Of a stretch of 64,000 bases of DNA, positions 6,103 to 14,843 are shown piece by piece. The number at the start of each line of letters is the position of its first letter. The stretch's first letter is position 1. Source of the stretch: a virus; IMG/VR virus record IMGVR_UViG_3300050010_000483, positions 20,592-84,591 of that record; one strand, given 5' to 3'. The translations under genes were made by a program, and so were the position numbers. The notes below the pieces were generated by a model. It was given only the letters and a program-made list of their open reading frames with translations. It was not told where the DNA came from and made no database searches.

Positions 6103-8730
6103 ATGATTCAATCATTTGATCAGATAAGACTCTCTAACCAGTTAATGAACGCAATGGGTGGCCAATTGGTCGTCGCTGGTCAAAACGTTGTCTATTCAGG
6201 GCTATTGGCAAGCAGTTGTAATTTCCTGCAAAACGAAATTACATCGCTTTCAGGGATGTTGACAAGCACACTGCAAAACGAAATTCTATTGTCGAGTTCA
6301 AATTTCCTTGGTAATAACGCTGGTGCTTTGGCCAACAATTCAGCTTTCAGCAACTGTATTGGTAATAATGCTGGTACTTTAGCCAACAATTCAGCTTTCA
6401 GTAACTTCATTGGTAATAATGCTGGTACTTTGACTAACAATTCATTTTTCAGCAACTTCATGGGTTATAATGCTGGTTCTTTGGCCAACAATTCAGCCTT
6501 TAGTAACTTCATGGGTTATAACGCTGGCGCTAATGCTACAAATGCAAATTCCAGCATTTTCATTGGTAATAACGCTGGTGGGGCCGCAATTGGCAATAAT
6601 ACCACTGGATTAAACAATGTTATTGCGATTGGATGTAATTCTGCTTACCAGGATAATGTTTGTAACGCCTCAGGTTATTCATCAATTTTAATTGGTGACT
6701 ATACGCAGACTTCTGGTTTTAGCAACAGTATCACCATCGGTCGCGGAACCGCCAACAGCAATAGTGGCCAGTTTAACATTGGCAACCTACTGTTTGGCAA
6801 TGGTATTTATACTGGTACGGGAAATTCCAATCAGGCACAGATTGGTCAGGTTGGTATCGGTACCAACAATCCTGCGGCAACTTTGGACGTCAATGGCAGT
6901 GGTAACTTCAGCAGTGGTTTGTATATCAGTGGTGTAAACATCACATCATATTTTGGTACATCCACGGTTTCGGACGCCACTGGTATATTCTTACAGGGTG
7001 AAATTACTTCATTATCGGGTCACGTTATAACTCTAGTAAGTCTCGTGGCCGCCAATCTAGCAATCACTATTGGGGAGTCTACCCAATTGCAGATTAACAA
7101 TTTGTCTGGTTCATTGTCTGGTTTATTAAATGATTCTGGTGTATTTTTACAAAATGAAATTACATCTCTATCTGGAACTCTCACTGATTCACTTGGTATC
7201 GTTACCTATGACGATCAAGTTGTTCACACTTCTGGTAACGAAATTATTTCTGGTATCAAACTGTTTACAGGATTTATTATCGCAAGGGAAATCGTTGCAG
7301 ATTCTGGACAAATTGGTACATTCAATATTTCTATTGGTACATCTGCTGGTTCGACTACTTCTGGACCAATAGGTACATATAATATTTATTTTGGTAATTA
7401 TGCTGGATTTGACAATACTGGGGCTGGAAACAACGTGGGTATCGGTTATGGTGTTCTGGGAAACTCATCAACTTATTTATCTGTTGCTATTGGTTCCGAT
7501 GCTGGTGACAAGACCACTGATTCAACTCGCTGTAACTTCATTGGTAATGGCGCTGGTTCTCAAACTTATACTACAGATTCAAGTAACTTTATTGGTTGTA
7601 ATGCTGGCGCTAATGCCTCAAATGTAAATTCAAGTAACTTCATTGGTGATACCGCTGGTTCTAGTGCCACAAATGCAAATTCAAGCAACTTCATGGGTTA
7701 TGATGCTGGTTCTTTGGCCAACAATTCAGCTTTCAGCAACTTCATTGGTTATACTGCTGGTGCTCAAACTCATAATTTATCTGCCTGTAACTTCATTGGT
7801 TATGGCGCTGGTCTTCAAACTTATAATTCAGATTCAAGTAACTTCATTGGTAATAACGCTGGTGCTTTTTCCTCAAATGCAAATTCAAGTAACTTCATTG
7901 GTCATAATGCTGGTGGGGCAGCGTATGGTTACAATACCACTGGATTGAACAACGTTATTGCAATTGGATATAATTCTGCCTATCAGGATACTGCTAATAA
8001 TGCCTCGGGTTATTCATCAATTTTAATTGGTGATTATACTCAGACTTCTGGTTTTAGCAACAGTATCACCATTGGTCGCGGAACCGCCAATAGTAACAGT
8101 GGTCAGTTTAACATCGGTAACTTACTGTTCGGTAATGGTATTTATACTGGCACGGATACTTCCAATCAGGCACAGATTGGTCAGGTTGGTATCGGTACCA
8201 ACAATCCTGCGGCAACTTTGGACGTCAATGGCAGTGGTAACTTCAGCAGTGGTTTGTATATCAGTGGTGTAAACATCACATCATATTTTGGTACATCCAC
8301 GGTTTCGGACGCCACTGGTATATTTTTACAAAATGAAATTACGTCTCTATCTGGAACTCTCATTAGTTTATCTTTAGGAACGACAACTATATTGACAGGA
8401 GCGATAAGTACATATTCTACCCTGAATTCTTCTAGTCGTTTAATTAACTGTGATTTTAATTTACCAAAATCATTTGTCACTTTGACGGATGGGATGGGAC
8501 CATTCGTATGGACATTTACAGGTGTCAATGTTCCTGCTGGAAACAATTATGCTGCTACATCTTTGTTTGTGAATAATAATGTTACTAGTACCACTGGTTC
8601 TCTTGTATTTCCTTCTGGATGGATTTGGCTTGGGTTGATGCCAATATACCTTGCCGCTGGAAAATCGGCTTATTTAAATTTGGAATCATTTGGTGAAAAC
8701 ATTGTAGCAGCCTGGGGTACTCAATATTGA
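6103..8730 (+). CDS. Repeat-built fibre protein with YadA-head-like beta-roll repeats
   Basis: 875 residues built from repeats. Two tracts of a 17-residue repeat with core FIGNNAG...NSSAFSN lie at about residues 70-155 and 480-615; the pattern 'xIGxxAG' every 17 residues resembles left-handed beta-roll repeats of trimeric adhesin heads such as YadA. Each tract is followed by the same block (NVIAIG..., SILIGDYTQTSGFSNSITIG..., VGIGTNNPAATLDVNG, then GIFLQ.EITSLSG), so the protein holds two copies of a composite domain. The C-terminus (about 765-875) is a unique domain ending ENIVAAWGTQY. Likely a trimeric surface fibre for host contact; the target is unknown. No Shine-Dalgarno is visible before the ATG. 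Confidence 0.65.
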   Translation: MIQSFDQIRLSNQLMNAMGGQLVVAGQNVVYSGLLASSCNFLQNEITSLSGMLTSTLQNEILLSSSNFLGNNAGALANNSAFSNCIGNNAGTLANNSAFSNFIGNNAGTLTNNSFFSNFMGYNAGSLANNSAFSNFMGYNAGANATNANSSIFIGNNAGGAAIGNNTTGLNNVIAIGCNSAYQDNVCNASGYSSILIGDYTQTSGFSNSITIGRGTANSNSGQFNIGNLLFGNGIYTGTGNSNQAQIGQVGIGTNNPAATLDVNGSGNFSSGLYISGVNITSYFGTSTVSDATGIFLQGEITSLSGHVITLVSLVAANLAITIGESTQLQINNLSGSLSGLLNDSGVFLQNEITSLSGTLTDSLGIVTYDDQVVHTSGNEIISGIKLFTGFIIAREIVADSGQIGTFNISIGTSAGSTTSGPIGTYNIYFGNYAGFDNTGAGNNVGIGYGVLGNSSTYLSVAIGSDAGDKTTDSTRCNFIGNGAGSQTYTTDSSNFIGCNAGANASNVNSSNFIGDTAGSSATNANSSNFMGYDAGSLANNSAFSNFIGYTAGAQTHNLSACNFIGYGAGLQTYNSDSSNFIGNNAGAFSSNANSSNFIGHNAGGAAYGYNTTGLNNVIAIGYNSAYQDTANNASGYSSILIGDYTQTSGFSNSITIGRGTANSNSGQFNIGNLLFGNGIYTGTDTSNQAQIGQVGIGTNNPAATLDVNGSGNFSSGLYISGVNITSYFGTSTVSDATGIFLQNEITSLSGTLISLSLGTTTILTGAISTYSTLNSSSRLINCDFNLPKSFVTLTDGMGPFVWTFTGVNVPAGNNYAATSLFVNNNVTSTTGSLVFPSGWIWLGLMPIYLAAGKSAYLNLESFGENIVAAWGTQY
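6310..6564 (+). repeat. 51-bp tandem repeat array 1
   Basis: Five in-frame units start at 6310, 6361, 6412, 6463 and 6514, each beginning GGTAATAA or GGTTATAA and coding for a 17-residue beta-roll unit. Confidence 0.9.
6571..7010 (+). repeat. Long internal duplication, copy 1
   Basis: About 440 bp repeated 1335 bp downstream. The stretch 6841-6988 matches 8176-8323 with no difference that I can see, while the flanking part is diverged. Confidence 0.85.
7543..7950 (+). repeat. 51-bp tandem repeat array 2
   Basis: Eight in-frame units start at 7543 and then every 51 bp to 7900. They carry more variation than array 1 (cores include NGAG, CNAG, DTAG, YDAG, YTAG, YGAG, NNAG, HNAG). Confidence 0.9.
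7906..8345 (+). repeat. Long internal duplication, copy 2
   Basis: Second copy of 6571-7010, offset 1335 bp (445 codons), so the reading frame is kept. Confidence 0.85.
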
Positions 8731-8802
8731 TAAATTACGCATCTATAATAGAATCTTATTATTGGGAGAAATTGCTGTTCTTTACGCCAGCTATTAAAAA
8801 AC

Positions 8803-8809
8803 GTGTAAT
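8803..8809 (+). promoter_or_regulatory. GTGTAAT element, candidate phage promoter
   Basis: Lies in the 91-base gap after the repeat-built fibre gene and ends 12 bases before the ATG at 8822. The gap also holds a TATAATAG at about 8744. It would drive the connector/neck gene set. Confidence 0.4.
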
Positions 8810-8821
8810 TTAGGTTGTATT

Positions 8822-9151
8822 ATGATTACTTACGATTTAAACATTATTCAGGGTGATTCGTTCGCCACAACGGTGCCCGTTACCGATGTGAGTGGGAATC
8901 CCTTGAATTTAAATAACTACCAAATGAGTGGTTTTTATCGTAATTGGTTTTCAGCATCTGGTATCACAAGTCTAAACCCAAGCGGAGACGGAATAACAAG
9001 CGGATTGCTTTATCTCAACATTCCTTCAACAGGAACAGCGGCTTTACCCGTTGGTATTGGAGTCTACGATGTCAAGTTCACGGATTCTGGCAATAATTCA
9101 TTCAGAGTCTATGGTGGCCATGTTTACGTTTCACCACAAGTAACTTATTAA
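8822..9151 (+). CDS. Small beta-sandwich virion protein (BppU N-domain-like pattern)
   Basis: 109 residues. The order 'IIQGDSF..TVPVTDVSGNPLNLNNY', then a small-residue region, then 'YDVKFTDSGNN..RVYGGHVYVSPQVT' matches the common small phage protein pattern in which a 'GD' strand, a 'DxxGxPxxLxGY' turn and a final 'Y.xxGxxxVxPxVT' strand build an Ig-like sandwich (as in baseplate upper-protein N-domains). Such proteins link fibres to the virion. Identification is by pattern only. Confidence 0.5.
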   Translation: MITYDLNIIQGDSFATTVPVTDVSGNPLNLNNYQMSGFYRNWFSASGITSLNPSGDGITSGLLYLNIPSTGTAALPVGIGVYDVKFTDSGNNSFRVYGGHVYVSPQVTY

Positions 9152-9152
9152 C

Positions 9153-9734
9153 ATGAAAATTACCGACATTGCCAATGAAATTTTTTTAATTAATGGTTCC
9201 CCCACAACCACAAGCATACCAGCAATTGCCTTTTGGGTTCGTCATCAAATCGGACGACTAAGCACATTGCTCTATGAAAATTTTCAATTTAATCCGAATA
9301 CTCTTGAAATTTGTCATGAGGACTGGAAGCAGGGAACTTGCTATCATTGTGAACCCTGGAATATGAATTGTCCCCCAAACAGTCCACTAACACCCGTTTA
9401 TGAGGGTTTGGGTTTTCCCGTGGTCGCAATCATTAATCAAATGTATCGAGTTTATGACCTTGAAGTTCAGATTCGTACTCAGATGAATTTCATAAATAAT
9501 CAAAGCGATATTATCAGTGTTGAAGATCAACATACGGTTATCATGAAAATTAATCGTAATTCTCTAAGCCAAACTCTCAATAATATTCGCAAAGACGAAA
9601 TCAAAATGCTTGACGAGCTAGTTATGCACTATCGTTTAAACAAAAATCGCCCAGCCGATGTTTCTGGTGATGATACAGTACCAGGATTTTACGATGCCTA
9701 TTGGTCAGCCTATCCAGCTTATATTAGACGATAA
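9153..9734 (+). CDS. Head-tail connector/neck protein candidate with a Cys cluster
   Basis: 193 residues. It starts two bases after the upstream stop and ends in a TAATG overlap with the next gene, so it belongs to a tightly coupled set. Residues 1-45 and 120-165 are helical, as in head-tail adaptor proteins. An insert carries C54, C63, C66 and C73 plus H55 and H65, which could bind zinc or an iron-sulfur cluster, uncommon in neck proteins. No family is recognised with certainty. Confidence 0.45.
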   Translation: MKITDIANEIFLINGSPTTTSIPAIAFWVRHQIGRLSTLLYENFQFNPNTLEICHEDWKQGTCYHCEPWNMNCPPNSPLTPVYEGLGFPVVAIINQMYRVYDLEVQIRTQMNFINNQSDIISVEDQHTVIMKINRNSLSQTLNNIRKDEIKMLDELVMHYRLNKNRPADVSGDDTVPGFYDAYWSAYPAYIRR

Positions 9735-10186
9735 TGCAAAATCTTCTTACATCTTCTCAATTGGCAATTTTGAGTGGGGACTTTGATACCGTTTTTACAA
9801 CCATGTGTCGTGGTAAAACCGTCACGGTGGTAAAAGAACCGCTTAAAACAACAGTTTCCAGTCCAATCACACAAAATAATGTGTTTGGTTTTGGAGAAAT
9901 GCAGGCAAATTCTGTTTATGACTATACTCCTGTTACTGGTGTTTTTCCAGCTTTTATAATTTATCCCAGAGATTATCAGACATCTTTGAATTCAGAAATT
10001 GATATTCGTGTGGGTTCTGAACCAATAAAAATTAAAGTACAACAGGATTGTCGAGACTTTATTTATAATGGTCGAACATTACATCTGATTGCCGATAATA
10101 AAACTTTTTATCTGGATGGAGAAGCCAGATTGCAATTATTTTTAAATGGTAATTACTATTTCTTTAATTTAAAGGAAACCAAGTAA
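9734..10186 (+). CDS. Neck/head-closure protein candidate
   Basis: 150 residues, mainly beta sequence in the second half, beginning in a TAATG overlap with the preceding gene and ending in another with the following gene. Size and position, between an adaptor-like protein and an HK97 gp10-like protein, fit a head-closure (stopper) protein, but there is no signature residue set to prove it. Confidence 0.4.
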   Translation: MQNLLTSSQLAILSGDFDTVFTTMCRGKTVTVVKEPLKTTVSSPITQNNVFGFGEMQANSVYDYTPVTGVFPAFIIYPRDYQTSLNSEIDIRVGSEPIKIKVQQDCRDFIYNGRTLHLIADNKTFYLDGEARLQLFLNGNYYFFNLKETK

Positions 10187-10803
10187 TGACAACTTTTACC
10201 TTTAAAATTAACAGAGAAAAAATGAAGCTCATTGCTGACAAGGCCATGGGTAAGGCTCCTGCTATTAAACAGGCTGCTGAAAAAGTTTTCTTCGCCGCTT
10301 TTCTCAAAGCTAAAAAGGGAATGTTACAAGCTTTTGATCGTCACCCTGTTACACAGGAACTTTTAAATGGACCAACCGCCGAAAATATTAGTGATACTCT
10401 TGGTGGTGGCTATGGAAATCTTTTTGCATTTATTGGTTTTGATGTTGGTGATACCCCAACGGCCCCATTGAAAGAATTACTGGATGTCGGCACTTCCTAT
10501 CGTATTTCTGTTTATAAAAATCGAACTTGGTATTTCAAGGTTAAGTTTCCCAGCAGGGGAAGTATTGAAAAAGCCACGCCCATGCCGTGGGAAGTGGGTA
10601 ATAGTTGGGCCGAAGGCATCGAAAAGGGTATTAGTGGTTTGAGTAATTTCATGTATAAACATTGGGAGGGTGGACGCTCTCAAGAGGGTTTTCAATTAAA
10701 ATATCTAAACTTAAGTAATATTGGTTTTAAACCACAACCATATTTATCAGAAATTTTGAACAGTTTTCGTAAAAGCATGAACGACAATAAAGGAATTGCC
10801 TAA
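10186..10803 (+). CDS. HK97 gp10-like tail completion protein candidate
   Basis: 205 residues. The layout, an N-terminal basic helix (KMKLIADKAMGKAPAIKQAAEK) that precedes a compact alpha/beta core and a C-terminal 'QPYLSEILNSFRKSM' helix, fits HK97 gp10-like tail completion proteins, which end with a similar 'xPFxxPAxxxxxxxxxxx' segment. It would sit at the head-tail joint. Start and stop overlap the neighbours by the TAATG arrangement on both sides, so its expression is coupled to them. Confidence 0.45.
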   Translation: MTTFTFKINREKMKLIADKAMGKAPAIKQAAEKVFFAAFLKAKKGMLQAFDRHPVTQELLNGPTAENISDTLGGGYGNLFAFIGFDVGDTPTAPLKELLDVGTSYRISVYKNRTWYFKVKFPSRGSIEKATPMPWEVGNSWAEGIEKGISGLSNFMYKHWEGGRSQEGFQLKYLNLSNIGFKPQPYLSEILNSFRKSMNDNKGIA

Positions 10804-11630
10804 TGTTACCAGCCCTGGAAAATAGAATAATGAGCAATTTAATGTTGTTTCTTGACAACCGCCTTCAAAACGTGGGTCAAGGATACAATAATTATAGTAG
10901 CTTGTTCTATTCGATTCCCAGCAATGTTAATGGATGGTATGCTTATGCCGCACCCTTCAAACAGCTTTGCAATGACACTTCTGTATCTGGCGTAACGGTT
11001 ATGTCGGGTGTTTATGTTAATGGGACATACACACCAGTTGGTTCTGGACATTTGGCTGCGATAAATCATTATGATGGAGTTGTGTATTTCAATACTCCGC
11101 TGCCAAGTACAACCACAATTAGTGGAAATTATGCTATCAAAGAATTCAGCATCGAGATTACAGATCAACAAGAGTGGAAGTTACTTTTTGAAACCAAGTA
11201 TGTTTCAAATAATAGGTTTAATCAAACTTTGAGCGGACTTCCCTTGGATACTAAAACTTCGCCAATCATTTTTTTGATGCTTCAAAATAACGATAGTATT
11301 CCTTTTGGATTTCATCGTATAAATAACGCCCAGACTTCAATTCGTGCAATTGTAATCGCTGATACAGAATATCAGAGAATCGCTGCTTGTGGCCTTTTAC
11401 AGACGGTAAATCAGTATTATTTGCCCATGGTATCAGGACTGCCATTCGATGTACTTGGGAATATTACAGGAACTAATTATAACTATACGGGTTTGGGGCA
11501 AGACCCAACCTATTCCCCTTGGATTCAGAAGGCAAAAGGGGTAGATATTAATCAAAAAGGCGATTACCAGAACATTTATAAAAAAATGGGTATGGTTGAT
11601 TTCGTTATAAGCACAGTGACCCAGAATTAA
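10803..11630 (+). CDS. Neck/tail terminator region protein, unrecognised
   Basis: 275 residues. The N-terminal helix (LENRIMSNLMLFLDNRL) is followed by a long beta-rich part with 'GVYFN'-like strands and a C-terminal helix ending KMGMVDFVISTVTQN. Position between the gp10-like gene and the probable tube gene is where tail terminator proteins are encoded, and the segment EWKLLFETKYV looks like a conserved core. No confident family match. It is the last gene of the overlapping connector set; the next gene has its own ribosome binding site. Confidence 0.4.
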   Translation: MLPALENRIMSNLMLFLDNRLQNVGQGYNNYSSLFYSIPSNVNGWYAYAAPFKQLCNDTSVSGVTVMSGVYVNGTYTPVGSGHLAAINHYDGVVYFNTPLPSTTTISGNYAIKEFSIEITDQQEWKLLFETKYVSNNRFNQTLSGLPLDTKTSPIIFLMLQNNDSIPFGFHRINNAQTSIRAIVIADTEYQRIAACGLLQTVNQYYLPMVSGLPFDVLGNITGTNYNYTGLGQDPTYSPWIQKAKGVDINQKGDYQNIYKKMGMVDFVISTVTQN

Positions 11631-11682
11631 CTTCCCAATTAATAAAAATCACTGTAAATAATCAAGAAGGATAATAATCTAT

Positions 11683-12564
11683 ATGCCAATTTCAAGAGCA
11701 CTTTATGTAGGTCAACAAGTCGCGATCACCTGTAACAGCGGTCAGAATACCGTTTATTTGCCGATTTCATCCGCTTCTTGCGAAGTAAGTGAACCAGTTG
11801 ACTCAATCAGTTCATTCGGTCATTTAATGTCTCTCGCAACCGCGCAGACTAACTTGACCACTTGTAAGTCTACTCTCAAAACATATCTTTTGAGCGGTGC
11901 AAATGTCGAAACGACTGGTAGTGGACCAATCACAACTGGACTTTCTACACAAATTATCCAATGGCTTACGGGCGATGCAATCAACGGAAATTTTACTCAG
12001 ATTTCTGTTTCTCCAAATGGTTTTACGATGTCTGGAATTTTAGCTTCTCTTTCTGCTGATATTGCATTGGGTGGGTTTGGTATGAGCGATTTGACTTTTC
12101 ATGGAGTTGGGCAACCATTTTTTTCTCCCGCTCCAAGTTCATCAACCTCTGTTGAACAGTCTAACATGCCAACATCCATTACCCCTTTGACAACAATTAG
12201 TATTGGTGGTTCTGTTACTGGGGCTGGTTGTGCTTCTTCATTCAAATTCTCTTTAGACATGCCAACTGATAATTTGGCCTGTTTGGGTTCTGACCCCAAC
12301 CAAGTTCAAGGTGCAACTCAAAGTTCATTGATCGCTACAAAGCCTCCTTACAAGGCGACGATTACCGTTGAGGGTTACGGTGTTGACGTTAGCTCTGCTC
12401 AGACAATGTTGAGTGCAGCTATTACTGGTGTGTATAACTTGGGCAGCGTAAACATTCAATTGCCTCACCCACACGTTACTAGCAAGAGCTTTAATAACGC
12501 TGTTGGTACAGCCGCTGCGAGCTATTCCTACGTTTGTGAGGATACCATAGCGTTCTTCTCTTAA
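11683..12564 (+). CDS. Probable major tail tube protein
   Basis: 293 residues, ATG behind a clear AAGAAGGA site. The protein is Ser/Thr/Gly-rich with alternating beta strands and small charged content, as in tail tube proteins. It has its own ribosome binding site and is followed by a strong terminator, then by three small genes and the tape measure gene; that order (tube, chaperones, tape measure) is general in long-tailed phages. A sheath is less likely because there is only one such gene and the size is small. Confidence 0.6.
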   Translation: MPISRALYVGQQVAITCNSGQNTVYLPISSASCEVSEPVDSISSFGHLMSLATAQTNLTTCKSTLKTYLLSGANVETTGSGPITTGLSTQIIQWLTGDAINGNFTQISVSPNGFTMSGILASLSADIALGGFGMSDLTFHGVGQPFFSPAPSSSTSVEQSNMPTSITPLTTISIGGSVTGAGCASSFKFSLDMPTDNLACLGSDPNQVQGATQSSLIATKPPYKATITVEGYGVDVSSAQTMLSAAITGVYNLGSVNIQLPHPHVTSKSFNNAVGTAAASYSYVCEDTIAFFS

Positions 12565-12586
12565 TCAACAACTTACAACAATTTAA

Positions 12587-12612
12587 GCCACCGAATTTTC
12601 GGTGGCTTTTTT
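12587..12612 (+). terminator. Rho-independent terminator after the tail tube gene
   Basis: GCCACCG (12587-12593) pairs with CGGTGGC (12600-12606) around an AT-rich loop, followed by six T. It separates abundant tube protein from tail-assembly genes. Confidence 0.92.
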
Positions 12613-12653
12613 GTGTTTATTTTGCACAAAGTGATATTATTCTCTTGAATTTA

Positions 12654-12660
12654 GTGTAAA
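12654..12660 (+). promoter_or_regulatory. GTGTAAA, variant of the GTGTAAT element
   Basis: Ends five bases before the ATG at 12666 and differs from the repeated element at the last base. Placed just after a terminator, where a new promoter is expected. Confidence 0.25.
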
Positions 12661-12665
12661 AGATA

Positions 12666-13037
12666 ATGGACAAAGGCATGAATTCGCCCGAAAACAATCT
12701 CATTACTGTCTTTACAGCCAAGGAAATCACGTCTCTGTATAAGTTATTCTTGGAGATCATTGAAGACCTTGAGGCAGATAATCGGGCAATGCTTGGTAAA
12801 ATCGCTGAAAAGACCTCTCCACAAGTCGCTGCTGACATCAATTACTTCACCCGAGAAAAATACGAACAAATTAGAAAGAGGGTCTTGGATAATGGTAACG
12901 AAACCTCTCGTAAACTTCTTTCATTCTTAGACTTTTTTGAATTTACCATCAATGCTCAAAAAGTTGAAGATGCGGCAAAACTAAAACGGAGTATCGTAAA
13001 AAAGATTATTATTTCCTCACCCATTTCAGTAGAATAG
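12666..13037 (+). CDS. Small helical protein, possible tail assembly chaperone
   Basis: 123 residues, almost wholly helical and charged (segments EITSLYKLFLEIIEDLEADN and REKYEQIRKRVLDNGNETSRKLLSFLDFFEF). It lies between the tube and tape measure genes, where tail assembly chaperones are encoded. I found no slippery site linking it to the next gene, so a lambda G/GT-type frameshift is not supported. A second ATG at 12678 is a possible alternative start, since AAAGG lies just before it. Confidence 0.45.
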   Translation: MDKGMNSPENNLITVFTAKEITSLYKLFLEIIEDLEADNRAMLGKIAEKTSPQVAADINYFTREKYEQIRKRVLDNGNETSRKLLSFLDFFEFTINAQKVEDAAKLKRSIVKKIIISSPISVE

Positions 13038-13056
13038 TTTGGTTAAAGGCATTATT

Positions 13057-13884
13057 ATGGAAAAGACTCTAAAGTTTTTATATGAAACCTTCGTAAAGAA
13101 GCAAGTAAACGAATCCGTTACTGAACCTCGTCAGGAAGGCAGTGAAACGGTTCAAATTACCCGAACCGTCAAAAAAGTCAAACCAGTAAAGTTCGCAATT
13201 CTCAAACCAGATCGCCGTCTCTATAAGGATGCTGAAATTTTCTACGCAAGAACACTCGCCGATTATCTCAAAAAGGGCCTCCTGCCTTATTCTCTTGTCG
13301 CCAAACGTTATTCCAATGATGGTGGCCCCTTAACTGATAGTGAAAAGAAACATATTGACACCCTCACTGATGAATTGGGTAAACTTCAAGTGGAATTTTA
13401 TGGTCTCGCTAACACCGAAGACCTGAATCTTCAAAAACGCAAAAATGAAATTTTGATTCGCATTAATCGTATTAACACGGAAGTCAGTAACATTCAAAAC
13501 GCCTATACTGATATTTTTGACAGTACCGCGGAAATGAAGGCCCGCAACGATTCGATTGAGTGGTGGGTTATGTATCTGATGTATGGAGAAAATGAAAAGG
13601 GGGAATTAGTTCCCACTTTTAGCGCGGGCGATTATGAAGAGCGCATCAAAACACTTGAAAATATTGAAGATGAAGCGGACCCGTTCAAACTTGAGGCAAT
13701 TAAAAAACTATCTTATTTGATTAGTTTTTGGTTCACTGCCCGTAATGCAATTTCCGACAATGATTTCAAGTCCATGGATCGTTTGTACAGCGACACCATG
13801 ACAATCTACAAAGTTGAGGAAAGCGGTGAATCAGTGAAAGTTGATGAAGTAAGTCCTCCAATCACACAAGTTCCGCCCGTATAA
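13057..13884 (+). CDS. Helical protein, possible tail assembly factor
   Basis: 275 residues from the ATG at 13057, chosen over an upstream TTG (13039) because an AAAGG site lies seven bases before it. Highly charged and helical, with coiled-coil-like stretches around LTDELGKLQVEFYGLANTE and RKNEILIRINRINTEVSNIQN, and a Pro/Val-rich acidic C-terminal tail. Its neighbours suggest a role in tail assembly. Not recognised as a known family. Confidence 0.45.
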   Translation: MEKTLKFLYETFVKKQVNESVTEPRQEGSETVQITRTVKKVKPVKFAILKPDRRLYKDAEIFYARTLADYLKKGLLPYSLVAKRYSNDGGPLTDSEKKHIDTLTDELGKLQVEFYGLANTEDLNLQKRKNEILIRINRINTEVSNIQNAYTDIFDSTAEMKARNDSIEWWVMYLMYGENEKGELVPTFSAGDYEERIKTLENIEDEADPFKLEAIKKLSYLISFWFTARNAISDNDFKSMDRLYSDTMTIYKVEESGESVKVDEVSPPITQVPPV

Positions 13885-13885
13885 T

Positions 13886-14764
13886 ATGGCGTCTGATGGT
13901 ATCTCAAATTTTGAAGAACTAAAACTTCTGTATCAAGAAATTGTTGATGGATACTCTCCCTCGGAAAAGGGGGAGTATTTTTTTAAACATTTTTCTGATC
14001 TTGATACAATAGACATTTTGCGCCATAAACACGCCCTCTACAATGGATATATTCGTAGTGGAATCCCATCACAAAAAGAACGTCTTGCCCAGTTGATTAA
14101 ACAAGAAGAATGGAATCAAAACAAAGAAGATAGAATAACCAGCCTTCGTTTTATTATTGGAGACAATGAAAAAAACATGGAATCTACTATTCCACAAATG
14201 CAGGCTGGATTGAAAATGGCCCTTGATCGAGACAAGGAAGAATTGGTTTCTTTACTCACGGAGAAATATATGTTATTGGGTACAACTGCTGATGAACTTA
14301 GTAATCAAGAAGTTACTCTATTTCAAATTTTTTATAGTCTTCGTAAAAATAAGGCGGGCGATCCTCTTTATTCTTGGCCAGACTATGAAAGTTTACCTGT
14401 CGAAACTCAAGAAAAATATGCTAAAGAATTTGAGGCAACACTTAGTAGATTTGCTGATAACCGCATTAGAGAGTTAGCAGTAATGCCATTTTTCATAAAT
14501 TCTTTCTCGTATTCAAAGGAAAACATCTACTTTTTCTTTGGTAAACCCTTATCTCAACTCACTCAATATCAAAGTTTTCTTCTCTCTCTTGGACAACGTA
14601 ATCTGAGTATTCTTGAACGGGGAGAGGGTAGTCCTCCTGATCTTATTGGTAATATCACTCCCAATGATATTGTCAAATGGTATGATGTGCAGTATTCTGT
14701 AATATTAGGGAGAAGAAATACACAACATATTGATAAATCAAATACCAAAAGAAGGGAAGTTTAA
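13886..14764 (+). CDS. Helical protein, possible tail assembly factor
   Basis: 292 residues, starting one base after the upstream stop (TAATATG) without a Shine-Dalgarno, so translation is probably coupled. Charged and mainly helical; the C-terminal third contains aromatic-rich strands (INSFSYSKENIYFFFGKPL) and a basic end (KSNTKRREV). It is the last gene before the tape measure gene. Function unknown; a tape measure chaperone is a reasonable but unproven guess. Confidence 0.4.
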   Translation: MASDGISNFEELKLLYQEIVDGYSPSEKGEYFFKHFSDLDTIDILRHKHALYNGYIRSGIPSQKERLAQLIKQEEWNQNKEDRITSLRFIIGDNEKNMESTIPQMQAGLKMALDRDKEELVSLLTEKYMLLGTTADELSNQEVTLFQIFYSLRKNKAGDPLYSWPDYESLPVETQEKYAKEFEATLSRFADNRIRELAVMPFFINSFSYSKENIYFFFGKPLSQLTQYQSFLLSLGQRNLSILERGEGSPPDLIGNITPNDIVKWYDVQYSVILGRRNTQHIDKSNTKRREV

Positions 14765-14815
14765 GAGCCCCAATCATAAATACCTATTTTCGGTCATCTC
14801 TGAATGTCTATATCC

Positions 14816-14822
14816 GTGTAAT
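14816..14822 (+). promoter_or_regulatory. GTGTAAT element, candidate promoter of the tape measure gene
   Basis: Lies in the 79-base gap before the tape measure gene, 21 bases before its ATG; the ribosome binding site AGGGAAAA follows it, so here the transcript would have a short leader. Confidence 0.42.
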
Positions 14823-14843
14823 CATAGATAATAGGGAAAAGTT

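Noticed and set aside
6571-8345. Diversity-generating retroelement with template and variable repeats
   Set aside because: The two copies both lie within one fibre gene, differences are not concentrated at adenines, and no reverse transcriptase gene is in the window.
8181-8546. Minus-strand 121-codon ORF inside the fibre gene
   Set aside because: It mirrors the repeated fibre sequence and has no start signal; an antisense shadow.
12666-13884. Programmed frameshift of tail assembly chaperones (G/GT type)
   Set aside because: I found no slippery heptamer near the end of the first gene, and the second gene has its own start with AAAGG.
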